This document shows positions 1 through 7,479 of a DNA stretch of 44,779 bases, piece by piece. Where the stretch lies: contig NZ_QLME01000027.1 of NCBI RefSeq assembly GCF_003259895.1, positions 1 through 44,779 on the forward strand. Direction: 5' to 3'. Made by a program: the position numbers and the translations under genes. The notes below the pieces were generated by a model. It did not search any database. It saw only the letters and a program-made list of their open reading frames with translations, and had not been told where the DNA came from. The stretch comes from Halanaerobium saccharolyticum (GTDB lineage Bacteria; Bacillota; Halanaerobiia; Halanaerobiales; Halanaerobiaceae). The first letter of the stretch is position 1; every line of letters begins with the position of its first letter.

Positions 1-100
1 GAATATTTTGATTCTGATAACGATAAATAATAGATCAATTTGAAATACTAAGAATCAGGAAGAATAGGACCGGACAAATGTCCTAAATGTAAATATTGAA

Positions 101-121
101 CTTGAATTCGGCAAGTAAAAA
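101..121 (+). repeat. Left inverted repeat of the IS1380-family element
   Basis: These 21 bp match the reverse complement of 1800-1820 with no mismatch. The repeat is preceded by TTGAA, which recurs directly after the other end. It is the end distal to the transposase start. Confidence 0.9.
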
Positions 122-302
122 GTTAAAGTAGTTCTTTTTAGATTTTTGCCGTTAAAAAATCATTTCAATCTATTAAAATCAAATATTTAGTCTTAATTTA
201 AATAACCAGTTAAATAAATTGTCCAGCTTCCAGATTTTAGACGCACTTAACTAAACTATGGTTTTCATAGTTTAAAAATTAGTCTAAACTGTACTGGTGG
301 TT

Positions 303-1659
303 TTAATTTAGCACCACCTTCTTTCTAAAATCTGTTAATGCTTTTCTAAGATGTATAATTGTTTTTTCCAGCAGTTTATTTGGGGCAAAGCGGATGTGTT
401 TGTACCAGCCGCTGCCGCAGATATTACCTGCTATTTTGTAAAAGATCCTTCTTAGAGTTGTTATCTCATGATGATGCATATTTTCAGGTAAGAAAGTTCT
501 TTTAAACCAATTATTAAGGTTAAAAGCAATCATTTTAATCAGCAAATACAGCTCATTACATTTGCGATTAATCTGAGTGTTCTGGTCAAAAGCAAAGCCT
601 TCTTTCAGCTCGTCAATCTTGTTTTCAATATTGCAGCGTTGGTTGTAGTCATTGAATATTTCTTCAGCTGTTAGATAGTCTACATTAGTGACGATAGCCT
701 GATACTCATAGGTAAATTCTTCAAAGAGCATCTGTCCATTTTTGTTATATTTGGGAAGAGACTTTTTGATTAAGACAAATCTGCGTTCTCTATCCCAGCT
801 TTTTAGTGGTACTCTAATTTCAGTAACACTAAAAGTGTTATCGATTTTGACCCAGGGATACTGATCTGGATTTTCATTGACATAATCAATAATCTTTTTG
901 ATACCATTTTGCATTTTAGCTTTAATGACATATTCGATACCGTTATCTTCACAATATCTGAAGTTTTTCTGATCAAAGAAACCTCTATCTGCTCTGATTC
1001 TTTTTAGATACCAGCTTTCAGGTAGAGTCTCAATACAGGATAAGGAATTCATGGTTGCTGTGATGAGTACCTTCTTCCAGTGTCAGGTTAAGTAGTTTAT
1101 CAGTTTTAGATATGATACCCACTTTTTCTTTAAAGGATGGTCTGCCTTTATATCTTGGATTATATCCATTTGCAGAACCTTCCTGATTACCAAAAACGGT
1201 ACAGACTGTATCGTCAAAGTCGAGTATCACTTCTTTAGCAGGCTGTGTTTTAGCAATTGTTTCGAGAAGATTTTTATTAAGTTCTCTCAGTTCATTTACA
1301 CTTTCTTCAGGCATAGCTTTCAGAAGATCACGACATACTTTTTCACTGGGAACATTAAAATCTTTAATCTTTAGATATCCTGCATCTTCTCTAAGATTTT
1401 CATAATGAGAAAAGCGGGAATACCCCAGAATAGATGCATCAACCATAAAATCCAAGATATCATTGGGTTGATAAGTTGCATTAGGTGCTTTTTGATAGCT
1501 AATATTATCCGAAATTAAAGATTTAAAATCTATACTGGATTTAGCAGCTTCCAGGTAAGAAAAAGCTGGACAACTAGACACTGTCTCACTATCAAATTTA
1601 GCTGGAATATTTAATTTGTTAAAACTATTTATTTTAGTGTTGTTTTGTGGTAAACTCAT
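303..1659 (-). pseudogene. IS1380-family DDE transposase, frameshifted
   Basis: Two consecutive minus-strand reading frames make up one transposase of about 450 aa. The N-terminal part starts at ATG 1659, chosen because AAGGAG (1669-1675 region) lies just upstream; an in-frame start at 1707 has no such site. This part carries the first catalytic Asp region (VILDFDDTVCTVFGNQEG) and ends at 1030 after LEEGTHHSNH. The C-terminal part continues in another frame from about 1052 to 303, with IRADRGFFD (second Asp) and NIENKIDELKEGFAF (Glu). The frame change falls near 1045-1055 and equals one lost or gained base. IS1380 transposases are normally one uninterrupted frame, so this is read as a disabling mutation or a sequencing error, not a programmed frameshift. 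Confidence 0.85.
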
Positions 1660-1799
1660 ATCAGAATCTCCTTTTTGGTTTTGGTATGGTTTTTGTGTTA
1701 AAAACATTTTACCACAAACCTTAAGGAGATTCTATTTTTTTATTCAAAAAAATTTGAACTAGATTTACTGTTTAAAGACTATCATAACTGGATTCGGTA

Positions 1800-1820
1800 T
1801 TTTTACTTGCCGAATTCAAG
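1800..1820 (-). repeat. Right inverted repeat of the IS1380-family element
   Basis: Perfect 21-bp inverted match to 101-121, followed by the TTGAA copy at 1821-1825. It lies about 140 bp upstream of the transposase start codon. Confidence 0.9.
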
Positions 1821-2223
1821 TTGAATTAAAGGGACTTTTTAACTCGAAAATTTTTACTCTTTATTACTGTTCTTTTACTCATTTACTGGTAAAAATCATG
1901 TCCTGGTTACTGAAATATTTCTTGGCTCATAACAGCAATAACTCTTTTTTCGTACCATATTTTGTTCTGGTACTATCTTTCTGCCTAAATTCCCCCGGAT
2001 CCCAGAAATTATAAGCAGTATATACTTCATTAACCTTGAAAAAACAACAAAATACTAATAAAAGTAATATAGTAGAATCAATGCCAATATATTTTCTAAA
2101 CACTTTTTATCCCTATTTTCAATTACAAACTACACAAATTATTTAAAATAAAATGTAAGGCTGGATCTACTGGCAACTACAGCTGCTGTAAAAACAAATA
2201 CAAGAAAATTTTAATTATAGATG
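1821..2223. other. Gene-poor stretch with one doubtful small ORF
   Basis: No recognisable gene lies between the IS1380 element and the porin terminator. On the minus strand a GTG-initiated frame of 58 codons runs 2103-1927, with a hydrophobic run (IDSTILLLLVFCCFF) followed by NFWDPGEFRQ. Its upstream GGGAT is a weak ribosome-binding site. The frame stays open after the TGA for 15 more codons, so it could be the decayed end of a small membrane protein. I would not annotate it as a gene without homologues. Confidence 0.3.
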
Positions 2224-2263
2224 AAAACCCTATTCCAATAAAATAATTAGAAATAGGGTTTTT
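2224..2263 (-). terminator. Intrinsic terminator of the SLH porin gene
   Basis: An 11-bp perfect stem (2224-2234 AAAACCCTATT with 2252-2262) with a 17-nt loop sits 21 bp after the porin stop codon. On the minus strand it is followed by a short T run. No neighbour other than the porin can use it. Confidence 0.75.
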
Positions 2264-2283
2264 GATTTGAACATTTTTAAATT

Positions 2284-3939
2284 TTACCACCAGGCTTCAA
2301 ATTGAACACCATAAACGGTTCCACTATCCTCATCAAATTCATCTGCAAAAACAGAATCAGTTTTTGCATCATCTTTGTACTCATCACCAAAAGCATGAGT
2401 TACAAAAATTCTTATCTCAGGACGGCTCCAGAAATTACTTTCTAATTTAATTGTAGGAGCAATAGTTAACTTAGTTACCTTATAATCTCCTTGGTCATCA
2501 ATATCAGTATAATCATAACCAATATCATATTGCATTGCAAAATTATCAGTTAAGTAATTTACAAAACGGGCACCAGCAGTAATATTAGTTTTATCATTTT
2601 TACCGTCATAATCTTGATCTAATTGATAGACAAATTGCGGCATAACATCCCAATTTTTATTAATCGAAGTTAAACCATAAGTTAATAATCTGACAGAGCT
2701 TTGTTCTTCATTTTTATCTAAACCATATGAAGAACCTACATTAGATCCTAAATCATCTCCATACTGCAGAGCTGCTGTCATGTTTCCATTTGTAAAACCA
2801 TAAAAGTCAGAACGGTTATAAACAGCTGCGGCTTGAATACCAGTTCTATCCTTTGTATTCACTTCGTTTTCATCTCCATTTGACCAAGAAGGAGTTAATT
2901 CAAATTCCCAATAACCACCTAAACCTTCAATATCTTTTAGTCTTATATCGATATTTTGTTGTGACTTTTCCCCAACGTTTTCAAATACAGTACCTTCAGA
3001 CTCTCCAATAAAAGCTAAATCCATAGAAAAATCACTAAATTTAATTCCCTTAACTCCAGCACCATATCCACTCATATCTCGCCAGTAAAAATCTGTAATA
3101 TGAATGTCGTTTCTACCGTAGAAACGACCACCAGCCCAAAAATTAGCTTCAGGTGCAAAATCAAAACCTCCACCTTCTATAAAAGCTTCTCTAACTGCGA
3201 TTCCATCTTCCCATATACCATAAGTTCCATTTAAATCATTAGAATGGGCAAAAGTAAATTGACCTTTCATCCAAGCCCCAGAATTAGTAGTCATCTTATT
3301 AGAAACTGTTTGTTCAAAATAAGTATCCATTTCATTTCCCAGTCTAAAATCGCTAGGAAGTCTCTGATCTGTCGAACCTCCATTGGCATTCATCACATAA
3401 CCAGAACGGGCATATCCGTGCCACTCAAAACCTTCCCAACGACTTTGCTTTTCCTCAACAGTATCTAATCTTGTATTCTGCTTTGCATCACTTTCTTTTA
3501 AAACAGAAATATCAGAACCAATTACTTCGAGTTCACTTTCAAATTCAGCTGTCAGAGACTTAATAATATTTTTTACTTCTTCAGCCTCAGCATCACTTAT
3601 GTTATTATCATCAGAATTTCTCTTATTTAATATTTCCTTAACTATAACTGTAACATCTTCCGCTTCACCTTCACTTAAATTTTGATTATTCTTATCTATT
3701 TCATCAGTAATCTCTTTTAAAACTCTATTCACTATTACAGCCATTTCATAACGATTCATAGAATTTCCGCCCTTAAATTGACCATCAGAATATCCCTCAA
3801 TAATTCCACTGGCAATCAAATTGTTAATAGCATCATATGCCCAGTGATCAGAAGGCACATCAGAAAGAGTTGAAGCACTTATTGATAAAGAAAATGTCAA
3901 AAACATTAGAACAGCTAAAATTGTTATAGTTTTTTTCAT
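2284..3939 (-). CDS. SLH-domain outer-membrane carbohydrate porin, LamB-like
   Basis: About 551 aa. It starts with a signal peptide (MKKTITILAVLMFLTFSLS), then one SLH domain at about residues 23-70 (SDVPSDHWAYDAINNLIASG, MNRYEMAVIVNRVL), an acidic, probably helical linker, and a beta-barrel. The barrel has LamB/maltoporin signatures: WHGYARSGYVMN near its start, then FWAGGRFYGRNDIHITDFYW followed by GYGAGV. The protein ends in an aromatic residue (VQFEAWW), as outer-membrane barrels do. SLH porins are known from diderm Firmicutes, where the SLH domain ties the outer membrane to the cell wall. A TTG start at 3960 is possible, but AAAGGGG would then lie inside the gene, so ATG 3939 is preferred. 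A LacI-type operator lies upstream and an oligosaccharide importer lies beyond two IS remnants, so the inferred role is oligosaccharide entry into the periplasm. Confidence 0.88.
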   Translation of the reverse strand: MKKTITILAVLMFLTFSLSISASTLSDVPSDHWAYDAINNLIASGIIEGYSDGQFKGGNSMNRYEMAVIVNRVLKEITDEIDKNNQNLSEGEAEDVTVIVKEILNKRNSDDNNISDAEAEEVKNIIKSLTAEFESELEVIGSDISVLKESDAKQNTRLDTVEEKQSRWEGFEWHGYARSGYVMNANGGSTDQRLPSDFRLGNEMDTYFEQTVSNKMTTNSGAWMKGQFTFAHSNDLNGTYGIWEDGIAVREAFIEGGGFDFAPEANFWAGGRFYGRNDIHITDFYWRDMSGYGAGVKGIKFSDFSMDLAFIGESEGTVFENVGEKSQQNIDIRLKDIEGLGGYWEFELTPSWSNGDENEVNTKDRTGIQAAAVYNRSDFYGFTNGNMTAALQYGDDLGSNVGSSYGLDKNEEQSSVRLLTYGLTSINKNWDVMPQFVYQLDQDYDGKNDKTNITAGARFVNYLTDNFAMQYDIGYDYTDIDDQGDYKVTKLTIAPTIKLESNFWSRPEIRIFVTHAFGDEYKDDAKTDSVFADEFDEDSGTVYGVQFEAWW

Positions 3940-4014
3940 AAAATATTTAACCCCTTTCAAATTTTTGAATTTTTTATAACCAATTTGTCTATATTACATC
4001 ACCCTTTAATAGTT

Positions 4015-4026
4015 ATCACCTCCTTT
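4015..4026 (-). promoter_or_regulatory. Very strong Shine-Dalgarno sequence far upstream of the porin start
   Basis: The minus strand reads AAAGGAGGTGAT, a 12-nt match to the complement of the 16S rRNA 3' end. It sits about 75 nt before the porin start codon and does not serve a recognisable gene: the only frame it could start is GTG plus five codons. In Bacillus such isolated sites (STAB-SD) bind ribosomes and protect the mRNA 5' end from decay. That role is inferred here. Confidence 0.6.
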
Positions 4027-4037
4027 TTTATTTTTGT

Positions 4038-4057
4038 TTGCACAATCGTTTGCACAA
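4038..4057 (-). promoter_or_regulatory. LacI-family operator before the porin gene
   Basis: The plus strand reads TTGCACAATCGTTTGCACAA. It differs at one position in 20 from the site at 11237-11256 before the GH31 gene. The core is an imperfect palindrome centred on CG, usual for LacI-family sites, and TTTGCACAA also occurs as a direct repeat at 12-bp spacing. A possible minus-strand promoter (TTGAGA at 4089-4094, 17-bp spacer, TATTTT) would put the operator just past the -10 box, where a repressor blocks initiation. No LacI-type regulator gene lies in the window. Confidence 0.7.
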
Positions 4058-4252
4058 ATTTTAAAAAAATAATTATTATTTAATATGATCTCAACACAAA
4101 AAGCATATAATATTTTCCAATTCATATAAATATAAATAATAAGTAAAGTCTTTTAGAACAATAATAAAAGCTATTAAAAGTCCTATAATCGCTGATATAA
4201 CAGGATTATATGTATAATTAGTATAACAAATAATACTAATTGGGGTGCTTTT

Positions 4253-5205
4253 GTGTTTTCTAAAAATGAATTTCAACAACTGTCTTTTAATGATTCTGTC
4301 TTAGATATGCCAGAATATCTTAAGAAAATATTTGAAGATAGCTAGACTTATCCTTTTCAGCAGGTGATATTCCCTTCAATTGACGAGGATAGATTTGAAG
4401 TACTGTATTCTGATAAACTATCCAGACCTAATTCTCCAGTTAATGTAATCATTGGAGCTTTAATTCTAAAAGAAATCTTTGGTTTTTCTGATGCAGAGCT
4501 TTTAGCTTCTATCTACTTTTATGATAGATTTCAGTATGCTCTTTGTCTGACCAGTGAAGAAAAACCTCCAGTTTCAATTAATATTTTTCCGAATTTCAGA
4601 AAAAGAGTTTATGCTTATGAAAAAGAAACTGCTTGAGATTTAATTAAAGAAGAAGTAAAATCACTTTCTGAACTTATCGCTCAAACTTTAAAGATTGATA
4701 ACGAAAAAGTTAGAGTTGATTCCTTTATGGTTGCTTCTTCCTGCAAAAATCTGTCAAAAATAGAACTGGTATATACTGTTAATACTAATTTAATCAAAAA
4801 GCTCAATCAACTAGATAAAGCTGCAATACCTGAAAGCAGTCTTAGCTATTTAGATAAAGATCATAAAAATGAGATCATCTACAAAACCAGAGATAAAGAA
4901 AGTGAATCAAAACTTGATTTTCTCTTAAAACAATCACAGATGCTCTACAGAACAGCTTTAGAAAGTGCTTCTAAAATATCAGAAACTGAAGAATTTAAAT
5001 TTCTAAAAAGAATGCTCGGAGAGACTGATCATGATAATTTTGATGACCTTGATCCAGATAATATTGAAGCTAAAGATGCAAGAAAATTGGATTCAGATAT
5101 TCTTCAAAACCCCAGTGATCCTGATGCAACATATCGTTTTAAGTATAATAGTAATGTTGTATACTGCTAATGTTGTTGAAGTATTTGATGCTGAAAAAGA
5201 TGTCT
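4253..5205 (+). pseudogene. IS1182-family transposase remnant
   Basis: One plus-strand frame from GTG 4253 reads as an IS1182-type transposase: MFSKNEFQQLSF at the start, then SRPNSPVNVIIGALILKEIF, YFYDRFQYALCL, and later KVRVDSFMVASSC and the PDATYR region. It is broken by in-frame stops near 4343 (TAG) and at 4634-4636 (TGA). A frameshift near 5150 then leads into YTANVVEVFDAEKD. All following family domains are missing, because the sequence runs directly into a second IS remnant read on the other strand. The element is certainly dead. The boundary at about 5205 is a judgement from where homology-like sequence ends. Confidence 0.75.
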
Positions 5206-5444
5206 GGACTGCTTGTAAATTATATTTATTGCTGACATCAATGCTTAAACTACCGAGAGAAGATACAGATTCAAGCTGACCATAGAGTAAAATTTGAAAT
5301 AACTTTTTAGTTGTAAGTTTTTTGGTATATTTATCCAGTTCAAGTTCAGTAACAATTTTTGAAAATAAATTAAAATTTATAAAACAAGTAGTTGATTAAA
5401 TGTGATTTCTGTGATATTTTGTCCATAGTATTTGCTCCTTATTT

Positions 5445-5479
5445 ATTGGGATTTGGACAAAGGCTATCCTAATCCCAAT
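5445..5479 (-). other. Hairpin upstream of the IS4-type transposase start
   Basis: ATTGGGATT (5445-5453) pairs perfectly with 5471-5479 around a 17-nt loop. It lies just upstream of the transposase ribosome-binding site and start codon (ATG 5426). IS elements often carry such hairpins to block transcription from outside. It is not likely to be the malG terminator, because it belongs to the inserted element. Confidence 0.45.
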
Positions 5480-5536
5480 TATAGGAGTTTTTCTATTTTA
5501 AGCAAGTATTTTCGCTAAAAATAAAACTTGACTTTT

Positions 5537-5563
5537 CTTAAATATTTTTATGCAATGCTAGTG
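5537..5563 (-). repeat. IS terminal repeat shared with the window end
   Basis: On the minus strand this reads CACTAGCATTGCATAAAAAT and then ATTTAAG. It is identical over 27 bp to 44686-44712 on the plus strand, after which the two sequences diverge. It is best explained as the terminal inverted repeat of one IS family. Confidence 0.7.
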
Positions 5564-5581
5564 CTGTATAATAATTAAAAA

Positions 5582-6457
5582 TCATCCTTTTACTCCACCC
5601 AGGGTTAAACCTCCCACTAAGAAACGAGAAAGTAAGAGAAAAATTGCCATAACTGGCAGCATAATTAATACTGAAGCTGCGGCAAATTGTGCCCAGGCAG
5701 TATTAAACTGACCTGCTAAATTAGTTAAACCAACTGGTAAAGTATATAAACTATTGTCTGTCATTACAACCCTGGCCACCATATATTCATTCCAGGCTGT
5801 CATAAAAGAAAATAGAGCTGTAATTACCAGTGCTGGTTTGGCAAGGGGAAGTATTATCATATAAAAAGCCTGAAATTGATTTAAACCATCAACTAATGCT
5901 GCTTCTTCCAGACTTTCGGGAATGGTATCATAATAACCTTTCATCTGCCAGACACAGAGGGGTAGGGCGGTAGAAGAATACATAATTATCAAACCAATAT
6001 GAGCCTTAGCCATTCCTAAAAAGGGAACCACTATCGTCTGCTGTGTTAAGCCAAATTGAGATAATAATATATACATCGGTAGCAAAAGCATTGTAGCAGG
6101 GAACATCTGAGTTAATAAAAAGAATGTTAAACCAGATTTACGACCTGGAAATCTTTTGCGAGAAAAGACATAACCAGCTGTTGAGGCCAGTGAAACACCA
6201 ATAATTACAGTAAAAAAAGTAACTAAAAGTGAATTTCTTAACCAGATTAAAAATCCCTTATCAAAAATTAAGGTTCTATATGCCTCAAAAGTTGCATTAT
6301 CAGGAATAATGGCAAGACTCGTTGAATGTAATGAGTCACCAGGTCTTAAGGATGTACCAAAAACTCTTAATGCCGGGTAAACAGCAATAACTACAGAAAT
6401 TAATAAAATTATATGAAAAATAATCTTCTTCCATTTACTATCTTTTTTTACTGACAT
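5582..6457 (-). CDS. Sugar ABC transporter permease, MalG type
   Basis: 291 aa inner-membrane permease with six predicted transmembrane segments. The cytoplasmic EAA loop that docks the ATPase is clear: EEAALVDGLNQFQAFYMIIL, followed by PLAKP, at about residues 185-210. The C-terminus ends GGLTLGGVKG, typical of MalG-like proteins (CUT1 family). It starts 14 nt after the MalF stop with AAAGGAGG upstream, so the two are co-translated partners. It forms the importer with the preceding MalF-type permease and the binding protein. No ATPase gene follows. The gene ends only 18 bp from an IS end, so its original downstream sequence and terminator appear displaced. Confidence 0.92.
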   Translation of the reverse strand: MSVKKDSKWKKIIFHIILLISVVIAVYPALRVFGTSLRPGDSLHSTSLAIIPDNATFEAYRTLIFDKGFLIWLRNSLLVTFFTVIIGVSLASTAGYVFSRKRFPGRKSGLTFFLLTQMFPATMLLLPMYILLSQFGLTQQTIVVPFLGMAKAHIGLIIMYSSTALPLCVWQMKGYYDTIPESLEEAALVDGLNQFQAFYMIILPLAKPALVITALFSFMTAWNEYMVARVVMTDNSLYTLPVGLTNLAGQFNTAWAQFAAASVLIMLPVMAIFLLLSRFLVGGLTLGGVKG

Positions 6458-6471
6458 TTAAGAACCTCCTT

Positions 6472-7413
6472 TTAGTCTGCATTAATATAATCAATAAAGC
6501 TAATTGCCCAAACAAGTAAAATCACAAAAATAATTAAAGAAAATGCTGCCGCATAACCATAACGATAAAATTCAAAAGCGGAACGGTAAACATGAGTAAC
6601 TAAAATATCTATTTTATTTGTAAGAGTGTTTTGAGTTAATAAGTAAATTACTCTTAAATTATTAAATGTCCAGACAACTCCCAGTATAACTGCAGGTAAC
6701 ATAACAGGTTTTAATAATGGTAAGGTTATATGTTTAATCTGCTGCCAGTTGCTTGCACCATCGATTTCGGCGGCCTCATAAAAATTAGGATCAATACTCT
6801 GCAGACCCCCGAGAGCAATCATCATCATAAAGGGAATTCCAAGCCAGATATTAACAATTAAGGCAGCGCTAAATCCTGTATTTGCCTGACTCAACCAGGC
6901 AATTCCTGGTATACCTATTTTTCTCAGCAGTAAATTAACCGCTCCATAACGGTAATTAAACATTCCTTTCCAGACTAAAACCACAATATACTGAGGTATT
7001 GCCCAGGGGATAACCAGTAAAGTTCTATAGATTGATTTAAACATTAAATCTCGATCAAGTATAATAGCATAAAATATTCCAAAACTTACATGGGCTACAA
7101 CATTAATAACTGTCCAGGCAACTGTTCTCAATAGAATAATCCAGAACGAACTTTCAGTTATTATTTGAATAAAATTATCAATCCCAATATAAGTGAGTTG
7201 ATCACTTTGTATAAACTGCCTCATATTGTACATATTCAGATTTGAAAATGCTAATCTAAAATTATAAAAAAATGGATAAATAACAACAAATAATACAACT
7301 ATAAAGGCCGGCAGCAGCATCAAATAAGAAAATTTATGTTCTCTCCAGAAGTCTTTAAGTGAAAAACTTGCTAATGATGATGTAAACCTCAAGTTTTGAT
7401 CAGGTTGACTCAT
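6472..7413 (-). CDS. Sugar ABC transporter permease, MalF type
   Basis: 313 aa inner-membrane permease with a short cytoplasmic N-terminus (to about residue 28) and six predicted transmembrane segments. The EAA loop reads EAAEIDGASNWQQIKHITLP at about residues 212-232. It lacks the extra N-terminal segments and large periplasmic loop of E. coli MalF and so resembles the shorter Firmicute CUT1 permeases. AGGAGGTAATTA precedes ATG 7413. A terminator-like hairpin separates it from malE, so it is probably made in smaller amounts than the binding protein. Substrate is inferred as an alpha-linked gluco-oligosaccharide from the GH31 gene. Confidence 0.92.
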   Translation of the reverse strand: MSQPDQNLRFTSSLASFSLKDFWREHKFSYLMLLPAFIVVLFVVIYPFFYNFRLAFSNLNMYNMRQFIQSDQLTYIGIDNFIQIITESSFWIILLRTVAWTVINVVAHVSFGIFYAIILDRDLMFKSIYRTLLVIPWAIPQYIVVLVWKGMFNYRYGAVNLLLRKIGIPGIAWLSQANTGFSAALIVNIWLGIPFMMMIALGGLQSIDPNFYEAAEIDGASNWQQIKHITLPLLKPVMLPAVILGVVWTFNNLRVIYLLTQNTLTNKIDILVTHVYRSAFEFYRYGYAAAFSLIIFVILLVWAISFIDYINAD

Positions 7414-7442
7414 TTAATTACCTCCTAAAAATTTAAAAAAGA

Positions 7443-7466
7443 AAAAGAGGGGGCGTCCCCTCTTTT
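7443..7466 (-). terminator. Intercistronic hairpin/partial terminator between malE and malF
   Basis: A perfect 10-bp stem (7443-7452 with 7457-7466) and 4-nt loop, followed on the minus strand by TTCTTTTTT, has every feature of an intrinsic terminator. It lies inside the operon, after the binding-protein stop codon and before malF. It would let only part of the transcripts continue and would protect the malE 3' end, giving the excess of binding protein that such importers need. Confidence 0.75.
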
Positions 7467-7479
7467 AATTTTATTAGAA

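Larger units (their letters stand above)
101..1820 (-). mobile_element. IS1380-family insertion sequence, complete but with a frameshifted transposase
   Basis: The element is bounded by perfect 21-bp inverted repeats (101-121 and 1800-1820, outer end CTTGAATTCGGCAAG). It is flanked by a 5-bp direct repeat TTGAA (96-100 and 1821-1825), which looks like the target-site duplication. Length is about 1.72 kb, usual for the IS1380 family. It holds one transposase gene on the minus strand, split by a frameshift. Intact ends mean it could still be moved in trans by a sister copy elsewhere in the genome. Confidence 0.9.
3961..4252. other. Upstream region of the porin and left flank of the IS1182 remnant
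   Basis: This gene-free stretch holds the porin leader, the strong Shine-Dalgarno site and the LacI-type operator. Beyond them is AT-rich sequence up to the decayed IS1182-type transposase. A hairpin ATTAGTAT/ATACTAAT near 4218-4241 lies just before the transposase start and may belong to the insertion sequence. No convincing IS end could be placed here. Confidence 0.5.
5206..5563 (-). pseudogene. IS4-type transposase (DUF4372) 5' remnant with its left end
   Basis: On the minus strand AAGGAG is followed by ATG 5426, reading MDKISQKSHLINYLFYKF and then a stop. After a frame change comes FSKIVTELELDKYTKKLT and KKLFQILLYGQLESVSS, the usual N-terminal DUF4372 region of IS4-type transposases. The rest is missing, cut off near 5206 by the IS1182 remnant. 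The outer end at 5537-5563 matches, inverted, the sequence at 44686-44712, so it is probably the terminal repeat of this element type. It ends 18 bp past the malG stop codon. Confidence 0.65.

Noticed and set aside
61-99. A plus-strand reading GPDKCPKCKY ending in TGA, like the zinc-ribbon piece of a transposase, just before the IS1380 element; and a possible gene tail EYFDSDNDK at 1-30.
   Set aside because: The first is bounded by a stop at 49-51 and too short to assign; the second could be the end of a gene outside the window but nothing supports it.
1030-1070. Programmed frameshifting in the IS1380-type transposase.
   Set aside because: The family normally has a single frame, and no slippery heptamer with a downstream structure stands out here.
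4091-4279. Minus-strand open frame of 62 codons with hydrophobic sequence.
   Set aside because: It has no good ribosome-binding site, overlaps the IS1182 remnant start antisense, and its hydrophobicity is what AT-rich DNA gives by chance.
5229-5312. Plus-strand reading QIQADHRVKFEITF looked like the C-terminal end of the IS1182 transposase.
   Set aside because: The opposite strand reads a clear DUF4372 segment (KKLFQILLYGQLESVSS) through the same bases, so the plus-strand reading is an antisense shadow.
5445-5479. Terminator of the malG operon.
   Set aside because: The hairpin lies inside the IS4-type remnant, next to its transposase start, more than 100 bp from malG and with no T run on the minus strand.
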